Shown here: piece by piece, positions 33,359 to 44,219 of the stretch | Numbering within the stretch: the first letter of the stretch is position 1 | Layout: every line of letters starts with the position of its first letter | Assembly (NCBI GenBank): GCA_043228905.1 | Contig: JBHGNT010000001.1 | Coordinates: 20,646,001 to 20,710,000, forward strand | Reading direction: 5' to 3' | Length of the DNA: 64,000 bases | Origin: Azolla caroliniana | Lineage: Eukaryota; Polypodiophyta | Notes under the pieces: generated by a model | What the model was told of the DNA's origin: nothing | Databases searched by the model: none | What the model saw: the letters and a program-made list of their open reading frames with translations, nothing else | Position numbers and translations under genes: made by a program

Positions 33359-34591
33359 TCACTCGGTTATGCTTTGCACGCTTCGGTCTGCAAGCTCTAC
33401 CTCGTTCGATGTGACTTTTCCCTTCTTCTCATATTCGAGAACGGAAGTCCAAAACTTTGCTCCCGCTCTAGCAGCTTCAGTCTTGTCTTTCCCAACTCTT
33501 ATTCCGGCCGATGCAGCATAGTGCATCGCATCCACATGAGTCGCATCGGCATCCTCCATAGATTTATTCATTCCTCCTCTTCCGAAATTCACCCGTAGGG
33601 GTCTTCTAGTCTCACTTGAGCAGATCATGTTGTCCTCTATGCATACGATATTTTGTCGAATCGCCTCTCGAAGGCTCGCACAATCCCTTCTCATGTCGTC
33701 CATGTTATCGCACCACACGCATCTAAAGGGTTCTTTTCCTTTAGGGCCCCAATGATTCATGTTGGCTAGCGTGACCTTCTCGAACTTCTTCGCTAGCTCT
33801 TCAATGATGTCGTCATCAATCTTTTTTTCTTCCACAATACTTTGTCTTGGCGGCTCAACTACTTTTGGCGGTCTTGATTTCTCTGTGGTAGTCGATCCCG
33901 TCAAGTCGGTGTCATCAACCCATTGGCGACGCTTGTGGAGCCTATTGCATGCCCCTTTCACCGCGATCCAGTCCGCTACGAGCCCATTTGATTGGGTATC
34001 ATCTTCGAGAAGAGTCCCCAACTCCCGTCTATCCTTTATGTCCACGGCCTTCAAGAAGTACAAAGTCTTGTCCTCTTCAAGCAACACTTGGTCCGTATTG
34101 GGGAGACGACTAAACATCTGGTCGAATTCGTCGTACACCCTCGAGACGCTCATCTTCTTATTCTTCTTCTTTATCCACTTCATCAGGGCATGTCGAGTCA
34201 TCCTCGTTGAGTCTTCAGTCACGAACTCCGCTAGTATCGTTTTCTCGAACTCGGACCATGTTGTCTTACCTTCTTGAAGCTCGATGACGCGTCTTTGGAT
34301 GTTGTTGGCGACAACTCTCTTGAAGCTTATGATTTGACGTGCCTCGAACACGTCCCTCTGATTCATCTCCCTTCTATATGCATCAAGGAACTTCGTAACG
34401 TTCCTTCCATCGAATTGGCCCTCGAGCTCTACAACACGATCGACAGCCTTCTCCACGCTCGCGTCGTTGCTCGAGATTTCATCATTTGCTCGACGATTAG
34501 CATCATCCTTTCGAGCTCTCCCGCTTGGTTGCTTGAGGACGCCATCTCCAAGTATTAATCTCAACTTGATCCTTCCTACCGCCTCTTTCAC
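33359..34591 (-). pseudogene. GypA2: gag
   Basis: 410-residue open frame. The capsid-like helical region (FDGRNVTKFLDAYRREMNQR; EFEKTILAEFVTEDSTR) lies at about residues 60-200. The nucleocapsid-type knuckle reads CVWCDNMDDMRRDC at about 290, where GypA3 has the usual His (CDAIGHIQKDC) and this copy has Asp. The C-terminal region is shared with GypA3 (SSETRRPLRVNFGRGGM, AASAGIRVG). It is the best preserved gag of the family, but the knuckle has lost a zinc ligand. Confidence 0.8.
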
Positions 34592-34612
34592 ATCGGGTTC
34601 ACCACTTAATTA
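34592..34612 (-). other. Primer binding site region of GypA2
   Basis: The minus strand after the LTR end reads TAATTAAGTGGTGAACCCGATG. The corresponding place in GypA3 reads TTTGGTGAGCTTGATGTG. TGGTGA-C--GATG is the likely primer site; I cannot name the tRNA. Confidence 0.5.
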
Positions 34613-35400
34613 TGTCGTGAAGATCCGTCACTACGCGCGGATCGTGAGGCGGAACCACCGGGGTTCTGGACCGGAAGGATTCAAAGTCGGTACAAGCTTT
34701 GGCGAGAATGTACTTAAGATAGATTGGGAAAGAGAGAAGTTGAGATTAAACGATTGAGAGAGATTGATTGAACTTTTATCTTTGGATTTAAGAAACAAGT
34801 TACACCCTCAATTTGATAACGAATTTCTTCTTCTTAATTTCATAATAAAAAAAACGTGTTTTTTCTCCTCCCCCTTCCTTCTTTTATAGATGCTCTCATG
34901 CATATGACGCATGTGAGGGTACAAGACCTGTATAAATTGCATGTTTGCCATTTGGCGCTTATGTATTACATGTGGTGCATGATAACCATGTCACTCATTT
35001 TAGCTCTCATGTATGAGAATTTACATGTAAAAGTACAATGATAGAAATATAAAATCAACTAAATGGCATGGCTTAATGGTAAGCCAATTGACTCCTAACT
35101 TGGAGGTGCAAGGTTCGAATCCCTACTTGCCGTCCTTGTATATGTATATATGTATATTTATATATTTATTTATCTAGTCGCCGGACGCTGCTTCATCGGA
35201 TGCCGTCGGTTACTGGTGCCTCGCCGGTTGCCGCCGTCGGTTGCTTCCGGATACCGGATGGCGTCGTCTCACCAGCGTCGGATGCCGCCGCCGGATACCG
35301 GTTTGCCGCCAGATCACCGGCTCCATCGCCGGTCCGGTTTTGGTTGGCCAAAACCCTTTATGAGTAGTTAGCCCACCTCCACTCTTAGTTCCTTGAACTC
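34613..35400 (-). repeat. 5' LTR of GypA2, truncated
   Basis: Starts TGTCGTGAAGATCC like the other LTR and follows it, with a shorter GC-rich repeat part, to about 35,400. There it breaks into GypA3 coding sequence. A 21-bp word (CCCACCTCCACTCTTAGTTC plus C) occurs at 35,372 and again 30 bp later at the junction. Confidence 0.88.
35065..35134 (+). other. tRNA-like module inside LTR (second copy)
   Basis: Same sequence as 29,559-29,626 with one or two changes (for example CGAATCCCTAC), as expected for the partner LTR. Confidence 0.5.
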
Positions 35401-36296
35401 TCCCACCTCCACTCTTAGTTCCTCGTTGACTTCTTCGTCATCCGAAACCATGTCGTCTTCGTCGTTGAACCTTGCTCTCGAAAGCATGTCGGCCATGGCG
35501 TTATCCTTTCTGGAGATGTGCCGTATCTCCGGGTTTAGGGACTTAATGTACGCTATCCACCGGAGCATTGCTAGGTCCGGCGTCGCGCATCCGGAAACCA
35601 TGCCAAGTATCGGTAGGCAGTCCATCTCGACAATCACCTCCGTCCCGATCAGATAGTCCTTGTCGGCCTTGACTGCCGAAACGACACCCCAAAGCTCGCG
35701 CTTAACTTGGGCATATCCTCGCTGCCGCTCGCTCAATACCTTCGCCCCGAACCGGATCAGGAATCGTACACCATCCTTGTCCTCCTAACTGATTACCCAC
35801 CTGATCCCGGTCGGGCTCGTGTCCACCGTCACACAGATGGGAACACCCTTGCCGTAAACTGTTTTACGGAGGGCCGGCGCTACCGTAAGCGCCTCCTTTA
35901 GTCTCTATACCGACTCCGTGTGCTCCGTCCTCCACTCAAAGCTACGCCCCTTTTTCAATAGTCCGTAGAGGGGTTCCGCGACATGCGCGTAGTGAGGAAT
36001 CCAAATGTGGTAGAACGCGCATGCTCCCAAGAATCTGTGGACCTCCGTGACAAACCTGCAATCGTCCCTCATCGCCGAGATGGCCTCCACCTTTGCCAGA
36101 GACGGTTTCCTACCGTACGGCCCGCACAGGTGTCCGACCACCAAGATCTCCGACTACTCGAACGCTGATTTTTCCCTGGAGAAGGTGAGTCGTGCGTCTT
36201 CGAGCTTCTGCAGCACCTTCTCGCAGTCATTTATGTGGTTCACGACGAACCTCCAGCATCCATCTGGCCCGACAGTCTCGTCCGCGTCTTCCACCG
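35401..36296 (-). pseudogene. GypA3: RT 3' part and RNase H
   Basis: Minus strand, directly continuing the protein broken by the solo LTR. It starts EDADETVGPDGCWRF and continues ARLTFSREKSAFE and VHRFLGACAFYHIWIPHYAH. RNase H segments (ERQRGYAQVKRELWG; RKDNAMADMLSRARF) end in repeated acidic and ELRVEVG phrases at the junction with the GypA2 LTR. The integrase is missing. There are stops near 36,150 and 35,900. Confidence 0.85.
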
Positions 36297-37107
36297 TGAT
36301 GGGAACTATACATCCCCTATGCGCAATGCTTGGCCACAACCTAGCTTAGAATCGCACACACAAAAAAAACAGGAATGAACGCATGACACAGTGAAGAGGA
36401 GAGTACACAGGATGTTTACGTGGAAAACCCAAACTAGGGAAAAAACCACGGCAGCCCACAGGCTGCAAACTATCACTATGTTACAGTGTACAACAGTAAA
36501 GCACCGAGGCAACAACCTCGAGCTTTCTATCTTCGCCACAGGCGGAGGTTACAACAGAGGCAACGACCTCTTCCTCTCTCTTTCTCTCTCTGTACATAGT
36601 TACGCGCTCTGTCTTCTTGCACCAACAAGAATGAAAACCACTCTATCAAAAGTTTGCCCTAAGTCATATTTATACTAATATGAATTTTTGGCTATTTACA
36701 AATATAGCCACAAGGGACTCTTAGAAAAATATTTACGAATATGTCTCTTCATCCGGAGAGCGCTCCTCATCGGGCCTGCATCATCCGGATCTTGTCGGGC
36801 ACTCGTCATCCGGTTCTCACCGGGTTTGCACCCTCCGGCTCTCCGTAGCCGGGTACTCGTCATCCGGTTCTCACGGGGTCTTCACCATCCGGCTCTCCGT
36901 AGCCGGGTACTCGTCATCCGGTTCTCACCGGGTATGCACCATCCGGCTCTCCGTAGTCGGGTTCTCCTCATCCAGTTCTCACCGGGTCTGCACCATCCGG
37001 CTCTCTGTAGCCAGGTACTCGTCATCCGGTTTCGGGTTTCGGGTTTAGAGTTTGCTCATCAGCACTGTTCTTCTCCCTTCCCATCCGGAGGGACCTGTCT
37101 CCCAACA
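36297..37107 (-). repeat. Solo LTR of CopB family with target-site duplication
   Basis: 811 bp. The plus strand starts TGATGGGAACTATACATC and ends CTGTCTCCCAACA, homologous to the CopB LTR. It is flanked by the 5-bp direct repeat CACCG (36,292-36,296 and 37,108-37,112), and the interrupted RT reads on normally on each side (KGCPV | EDADET). It contains about four tandem copies of a 53-bp unit (GGCTCTCCGTAGCCGGGTAC...) at 36,830-37,030. It arose by LTR-LTR recombination of a full copy. Confidence 0.95.
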
Positions 37108-40100
37108 CACCGGACACCCCTTTATCGGGATGTCGTCCAAGAATGGCATGGTGATGTCCGGGATACAATCCCTGAGCACTTTGTTCATCGCGTTCACCAT
37201 GTGAGCCACTGAGTTTGTCCCTCCTTGTGGTAGGGTACACATCTACACTAGGCCGAGAGGGGTCCGCATCGTCGTGATGTCTCTGCTCTCCATAGCTAGT
37301 TGGAACTGATCGTACCCCGAGTACAGATCACTGACAGAGTAAATCGACCTTCCGATGAAGGCCTCTGCGAACTCATCTATGGTCGGCCCGATTCTTGTGT
37401 TACGGATGGTCACCTTGTTGACTGGTTGTAGGTCCTGAATGAAGCGCAACGTGCCGTTCTTCTTCGGCACCATAAACCACTGATTCGAATACGGGGCACT
37501 CAACGGTTCGAGGATGCCCATCTCCACCTTTTGCTTCAGAAGCTCCATCAACTTCGGGATGTGAGCTCTCGGCACTGGAATTGGTTTGAGATTCCACGGT
37601 ACATGCGGTACCGTGAAGATCACCATCGGTTCGACTATCGTCAGGTCTACACACCCGATCTCCTCCGGTGAGAACCCAAAGGCTTTCCCATGCCTTCAGA
37701 GCATTCTCCGAAACCTGTCCTCCTCCACCGGTAGTAGAAAGCCACCCCCACCAACCTTGAGCTCCCATAGCGTTATGTCGGTGAACCGGTGCCCTATGCC
37801 AGCCGGATTCCGTAAACTCGGGTCCGACGCGACCCCTTTTATCCACTCGCTGCCCTCCGGCAAGGGTGCCGCTACTGGCCTCACCTTCCGGTCCAGAATC
37901 TTGTACTTTGTATACACACAGGCCTTCCGATCCGACCCGATCCTTTCCCCGAAGTCCGCGATGACTTCGTACATTCCCATCGATCCTATCGGAACGGTTC
38001 GATCTTCTCTAAGGTCTTCACCGATCACCTTTCGCAACTCGCCCAAGGTGTCGTCAAAAGAGACCACCTCCATGGCGCCACCAATCTCTTCATCGGGGGA
38101 GAGGACTCCGCATCCCTTGAGCCGCTCCGCTCGCTTCCTTTCCCTGCCGCTGACACTGGCTATAGTACAACGTCCATTTTCGGAAAACCAAAACTTCCTA
38201 CCTACTGTACATGTGTGGGGTTCTTCCGGTACGTCCAGACTACTGCGGCCCCACGCCTTGATAGCCCTCTCTAAAAATCCCCTCGGTTGTCACCGCCGAG
38301 GGTCTCGCGATTCCTCTCATGGTTCGGTCGTACGGTCATGAATTGGACGGAATGCCGACCGTCCTGGCTCTTGACGCGCGCATACGCCGAACCGTTGTCC
38401 AGCACCTTTGTCTCCATGCGTGGTGCCGCAATGTATGGTTCGCCGAGAATCACCAGGTGCGAGGATGTTTCCTGCACGAAGAAATGTTTATCTATCTCGA
38501 CGTCACCGACCTTTACGCGTATATTCGGGCACGCGCCATGCAGCTCCTCCGTAGCACGCGTCGCCGCGCGTATCTTCCACCCATGCTTGGTGTTGATCGG
38601 TCATTTACCCCTCTTGTAGAAATCCATGGACATAAGGTTGATTTTGGATCCATGGTCTACCAAGGCCACCACCGGTTACGGAACATCGCCGATCCACACA
38701 AGGGTTTCCGTAGTTGCCCTGGCCCAATGCGGCTTCGCGTAGTGGCTTTCCGCCAACTCTTCTTCTAGGGTCGCGTCCTCTATGTGCGTCATTCGCACTT
38801 CCACCGGTTTCTCCTGCTGTGGCTCCGTCGATAGCCTTTTCCTCTTCACCAAGTCTACGATGGAGTCGTGGAACTCCTTCTTGGCAATCCCGAGCACTTC
38901 TCTCAACGACAGCTCCACTTTGTTGTCGAGGATACGTTCCTCTAGGACCTTTCGCAGGTCTGTGGTCCTTTCGATTTCGGTGCTCAACCGAAACTCCGCC
39001 TAGTTCTTTCCGTCCGGCGCACCTGGCTTGCCGGCACTGGTCGGTTTCAGTCCGAACCGGGTCTCATACCTCTACGGGGAAACCACCCCCCCGGCCTTTC
39101 CTGCCCGTTTGTCTTCCACCAGAACCTCGTAGTTCTGGCAAGCGGCTTCAAGGAAGCCCGTTTCTCCTGGACCCGTTGTTCCGCGCGGTCCGCCTCTTCC
39201 TTCTTCAGCCGAACTCCGGAGAAGCCTTCTAGCACTAGCGGTCAGAATCCAGAGTCCTTCACCTTTCGGGACTTGTCGCCCCCGACCTGAATTCCCGCCG
39301 ACACTGAGTAGTTAACAACTTCAATGTGTCGTGTCGCGGCCTCTTCCATCAACCTCTTCATTCCGTTGCGCCCCGTATTTAGTTCTACGGCTCTCCGGGT
39401 CTCGCTCGCGTGCACCCGCCTGTTCCAGAGGTACACCACGTTTGTCCTAAGCATGTCGGTGAAATCCGCGCAATCCTTCTGAATGTGACCGATCGCGTCA
39501 CACCACATGCACCGCTGCCCAGCCGGCGGCCTCCGGTCGTGAGGTTGTTCGCCGCTGTCTCTCCGGGCCTGGGCGATTTGCATATCGCGCACCATCTGTG
39601 TCAGCTCCTCCAGAGCCGCTCCTCCGGATGGGCCTCTAACCACGTCATTCGATGCCCACCCCGACTCTAGCGAGATTCGGGTCTCTTCCTTCCTACCGGC
39701 TCCTCGAGCCTCCTCCCCGGGACCGGCCCTGACCCCAATGAGCTTCCGTCGCTCCAATCGCACCGTTTGTCGAAACGGCTGCAGACCCGTTTCACCACAA
39801 GCCAATCTACCGTGAGCCCTTTGTCTGTTTCCAATAGGGGACCCACCTTTTCCCTGTCGAGCGCGTCCACCGACTTGACAAACAGTAGTACTCGACTCAT
39901 TTCAAGCACCGTCCGGTCCAGTGTCGACAACCGCGCGAACCGTTTTTCGAACTCCTAGAGGAGCACCGACGTGTTCCTCCCTTTTCTGGGGCTTTCCACC
40001 CACGCCATGAAGTCCCGCGTCAATAGCCGAAGCGAGTCGTCAAACCCGTACTTCTCGAGGAGCTACAGCTCGAACTCCTCCCAAGTCTGGCATCCGGCCA

Positions 40101-40359
40101 GCACCTCGAGCACCTCCGCGTGGATGCACGGCGTCACCACCCGGGGGAATCCGGACAGCCGCCTGTCCATTGGGATATCCCTCATGATCATTTCGGCCCG
40201 ATAAGCCTCCAAATAACTTGTGATGTCTTTCCCTCCAAACCGGCCTATAGAGCCAACGATCGATTCAATGGCTCTGTCGAGGGTACCCGTCCCCTCATGA
40301 GCGCTTACCAGCCGGTCGACGGCTACTGCCATCTCCTTTGCTAGCTCTGATCCCCTCAT
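37108..40359 (-). pseudogene. GypA3: gag, protease, linker and RT 5' part
   Basis: Minus strand. Gag starts at 40,359 (MRGSELAKEMAVAVDRLVSA) and has FGGKDITSYLEAYRAEM, then the intact knuckle CMWCDAIGHIQKDC (about 39,500). The protease, with D-H-G-S (ALVDHGSKINLM, about 38,650), is followed by the linker KYKILDRKVRPVAAPLPEG. RT then runs VPWNLKPIPVPRAHIPKLME, SIYSVSDLYSGYDQFQL and MPFLDDIPIKGCPV up to the solo LTR. Stops occur at about ten places. It is closer to GypA1 than to GypA2. Confidence 0.87.
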
Positions 40360-40381
40360 CTTTCAACTCCTTTGCCGCCCT

Positions 40382-40403
40382 TTCACATCAAGCTCACCAA
40401 ATA
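40382..40403 (-). other. Primer binding site region of GypA3
   Basis: The minus strand reads TTTGGTGAGCTTGATGTG right after the LTR edge; see the matching site of GypA2. tRNA not identified. Confidence 0.5.
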
Positions 40404-40464
40404 TGTCGCATTATTACGCGCATGTGCGTAGAAGGGGCGAGACCACAGGGGTCTTGGACCGAGG

Positions 40465-40508
<44 letters not shown>

Positions 40509-40990
40509 GCAAAAGTGAGAAGGAGAGATATAGAACGGAACACTTGATTACAATAACAAGAGATTACAAACTCCGACGGTTACAACCGGCAAGGCGGCGA
40601 TGGGCCCGACACGGGGACCCTACTCACGCACACTGACGGAACACACTGGACCCAGAGAAAACGCAGAAGGAAAAGCCTCTGTTGGCAGCACACGGGCTAC
40701 CCACGAAGCAGAGGCGTCGAACTCCCCACACCCACAGAGAATGACGGTCGGCGGAGGAGAGCGAGTTCGGCTCTCGGTCCTGCAACACTTCCTCCTCCTT
40801 AACGCGCGATCCCCCCCTTCTCTTCCTTCTCTCCTCTCCTTAAATAGTTCCCAAAAAGGGGTGCCCCTTTTCCCTAGTCAAATCTCTTTATTCCCTGTCC
40901 CTTCTGACAGAGATACGCACAATCCCTCCTAATAAATGTGCACTACTTAGTATTTACATCAGTTGATCCATTTATGAATCATCATCAAAA
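40404..40990 (-). repeat. 5' LTR region of GypA3
   Basis: The plus strand starts TGTCGCATTATTACG and holds a (GA)n run at 40,468-40,504 and a minus-strand TATA-like CTATTTAAGG near 40,840. The outer border is not visible; no matching terminal repeat was found to the right. Confidence 0.5.
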
Positions 40991-40999
40991 TACTAAGTC

Positions 41000-41715
41000 A
41001 TGCGTCCATCCGTGTAAGAGCCGGTTCATGCGCCTTTTTGCCCGAATCCGCCTATGGCCGGTTTTCTTCATGACACCGTCTCTAGGCAGAATCGGAGAAT
41101 GATGTGCACGAACCGGCCCTTACATGCGGGCACAAGTTTTGTTGTAATGTACATATTTAGGTACAAGTCGGCTGATGTGAATATCCTAGGTCACACAGAT
41201 TTGATAGGTAGGAAATCGAGGCATATCTCTGTCTGAAAGGATAGAGAGTTAGCCTCCCTCCTTGGGCTATAAAAGAGAGGGAGAGGAATCGTAAAAGCGA
41301 TCGCTTTTGTCAAGGACGAACTGTTGTCAAACTGGGACCGAACTCTTGTCTTCCGTCTTTCTCTGTATTTCCTCTCTACAGGTTTTCAGGAGGCTAACTC
41401 TGCTCCGTGGAACGCCCAAGTGCTTCCGGCAGAGTCTCCATCTCGCTCTTCTGTGTGTGTCTGCGTAGGCGTAGGAGATTTGTCGCTCCCCGGCCTGCCG
41501 TACTGTAACCCCTTTTTCGTCAAAATATATATATATACATATACGCATTCGTCTCGTTTCCGTTGTTTCATTCGGTTGCGGTTTCTGTGTATTTGTGTGT
41601 GTGTGTGTGTGTGTGGAACAACGGTTGTTGTTTTCTTGCTCCTACTCCTGATCGGTTATTCCTCAGTCCAAGACCCCCGTGGTCCCGCCTCGTTCTATAT
41701 GCATGCACGTAACAA
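41000..41715 (+). repeat. LTR-like segment with TATA box
   Basis: Contains GGGCTATAAAAGAGAGGG at about 41,264, then a pyrimidine-rich leader-like stretch, (TA)n near 41,527 and (GT)n at 41,596-41,613. It shares the 40-bp word at 41,125-41,163 with 21,212. Probably a plus-strand LTR of an otherwise absent element. No protein seen. Confidence 0.4.
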
Positions 41716-42253
41716 TGTGACAACACTGTCTCTTTGCTTCTTCGACAGCTAGAAAACATCCATTCGCCGATGTTCTTTTGTGTGTTCACAGATCGACCAA
41801 GCGTGCCAAAAGTGTTATCGCCTAGATAACACGATGTCGAATATCTGGTCCTTCGTCAATTTCACTCAAGGTCTTGTGTTCAAGGAAAAGGACTCCGAAC
41901 GATATGGATTGACGTATAAATCGAACAGAATATGATTGTGCGACTAGTTTACATAACATTTACACAAAATGTAGAGACTCGACACAGAGGAGTTACGATA
42001 CAATTCTTACTCAGATTATCAGGGGTAAAAAAAAATCTATTATCAGTGCAACGATACAGAAAAGTTTGATTAACGTTTACAAGCTTCCCATGGATCTTTT
42101 TATAGAGCTCATGGATGGTTACGACTATGCATGAACCCTTACAACATATTCAATCCTTTACTATTTTTCTATTCACTATTTCCTACTCTTGCTTCTTTAT
42201 TGCATCGCTTGGTCCTTCCCACTACTAATTCGACTCGTAGCCATTTTCCGCTT
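41716..42253 (-). repeat. GypE4: leader and LTR fragment
   Basis: The leader with the probable primer site (TTTTGGCACGCTTGG on the minus strand) is followed by an LTR starting TGTTATCG at 41,813. It matches 46,681-47,160 over its length. It is cut at 42,253 by the CopC LTR, just short of its outer end. Confidence 0.75.
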
Positions 42254-42389
42254 TGTTGAGCGAGCAAGCTCAATTGGATCCGGATTGCCTGGATAAGCTA
42301 GAGTCGGATTGTATCTAGATTGGTGTCCGAATTGTATCCGGAACCAAGAGTGTGAGGGTTGTCAAAGCTTCCACATATTAAATTTTACA
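42254..42389 (+). repeat. 5' LTR of CopC
   Basis: 136 bp starting TGTTGAGCGAGC and ending AATTTTACA, directly followed by a primer site. Short for an LTR and without a partner in the window, so its left edge is inferred from where the GypE4 LTR stops. Confidence 0.5.
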
Positions 42390-42400
42390 TGGTATAAGAG
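42390..42400 (+). other. Primer binding site, CopC
   Basis: TGGTATAAGAG, one base off the tRNA-iMet site TGGTATCAGAG. Confidence 0.75.
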
Positions 42401-42475
42401 TGGGAGGGTTGAGAACCTCCGCAGACGACCAGCGATTACTGAAGACAAACCCTAACACCTAGTAAAGAGTGAAAG

Positions 42476-43880
42476 ATGAACAGAGGTATGGCAAGCTCTT
42501 TTCCAAGGGAGAAGCTTGACAGACACAACTATCCATCTTGGTCATACAAGATGCACCAATATCTACTCGGACATGGATACTAGAGTTATGTTGAGGGTGC
42601 GAATGAAATAGCGTTGGAGTCATCAAAAAAGGAGTTCCCGGTATGGGAACAAGGAGCAAGCAGAGTTCTGTACTGCCTTGCGTCCTCCATGCACAACCAA
42701 ATGATCGGCTACATTAGAGATGCTAGGACGCCGAAACAAGCCTGGGAAAATTTAAAGAAGATTTTTGCACGGCTCGGAAGTTGTAGCTCCGGCAAGAGCT
42801 CAACAGTATCCGGCAACGGGACATGTCAGTTACCGACTACACCACCAAGATCAAGGAGATATGCGATGCACTAGGTTCCATCAACGTGATGGTGGACGAG
42901 GACGAGATGGTCTAGATTTGTCTTGGTGGTCTAGCACAATAGTACAGGCCAATCTGGATAGCGATTTGCACTCGAGCGAAACCACCATCCTTCTTCAACC
43001 TGCAATCGGTGCTCATGGTCGAAGAAAACCACGCAAGTGGGTCCAAGAACAGTCAATCGGACAACTGGATGTCGTACACGGAGGCGGATCGGCCCCATGG
43101 GCGTGGAGGACGAGGTGGATCAGCATGCAATGCAGGCGTCCAACAAGAGCAGAACCGGAGGCACAGAGATAGTGCCGACAGTAGTTCTTAACCGTCCACA
43201 AGCAAGGGGAGTCAAGGTGGCGCCGAAAACCGGTAAGAGAAAACCAACATGGAATGTTGGTACTGTGGAAAGAAAGGCCACCGGGAAAGTGAGTGTTGGA
43301 AGAAGTGTGTTGATTCGGATAAATCCGGATCCGGCAAGGCCAGACAAGGGAATTGGCAAAGCTCGCACTACGTTGAAGGATCAGAAGGATCTAGAATCGG
43401 GAGGACCGAAAAAGGGTCAATCTTTGTGATGAAGCACAAGGGGAACTCGATGAAGAAGATCACTTCCAAATCGTAGGAAGTGTGATATGTTGACTCTGGA
43501 GCATCTAACCACATGAAGGCCCACGAAGAGTGGTTCTCGATTCTGGAAAAGCCGGAGCAACCAGGAGTTGTTGAAACCGGAGATAACACTCCCCACCCAA
43601 TTGTAAATGTCGGATAAGTCCCTTTAAGCCATGTCGGACAAAAGGGAAAGCTGATGAATGTACTACATGTTTCGACAATCACAAAGAACCTGGTGTCGGT
43701 CTGGCAGATCGTTGACTAGGGGATGCAGGTGCGGTTTACACACCTCAGGTGCTTCATTGAGGAAGAAGATCAGATAATCGCGCAAGGACGCAGGGATGGG
43801 AGGATGTTTACCCTCGACACCAATGACATAGGCACCACCTTGTTTGCCAAAGGACAAAAGGCAATGCCAAACTACAAAAG
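42476..43880 (+). pseudogene. CopC: Ty1/copia gag-protease
   Basis: Plus strand from the ATG at 42,476. The UBN2-type gag has FPREKLDRHNYPSWSYKM, SSMHNQMIGYIRDARTPKQA, then, after frame changes, TDYTTKIKEICDALGS. The knuckle is CWYCGKKGHRESEC (about 43,253) and the protease YVDSGASNHM (about 43,488). A GAG_pre-integrase-like tail follows (VLHVSTITKNLVSVWQIVD). Integrase and RT are absent: the sequence changes near 43,880 into the region fused to the DUF7869-type gene. There are several stops. Confidence 0.82.
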
Positions 43881-44219
43881 GCAATGTGAACAACCATAAG
43901 GTGGAAGTGGCTAAAGGTAGCACGACAAAAGCAATGCCAAACTACAAAATTCCTCCACACTCGTTTGAGAGACTTGGGCATTAATCGATGTAAGACCCAA
44001 GCGAAGGACGATGGCGGCGAGGAAGCAAGGGTTAAAGCCAATGTGTGCAACAAGGAAGTAAAGCAAAGCAAAATGATGAAAGTCCATGCATGCAACAAAG
44101 AGGTCAAGAAAAGCATGAAGACAAAAGCAAATGTGTGCGACAAAGAGACCAATCAAACCTCAAAAAGTAAAGATGTGGGCCAAGTGGGCCAAGCAGATAC
44201 GAAAGATGTGATCACAAAA
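43881..44219 (+). other. Lys/Cys repeat segment joining CopC to DUF7869-type copy
   Basis: An open frame (from 43,965) encodes about three copies of a phrase like KANVCNKEVKQSKMMKVHAC and runs on without a stop into the DUF7869-type sequence. The origin of this segment is unclear; I do not recognise the repeat. It could be former gag tail or a captured exon. Confidence 0.4.
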
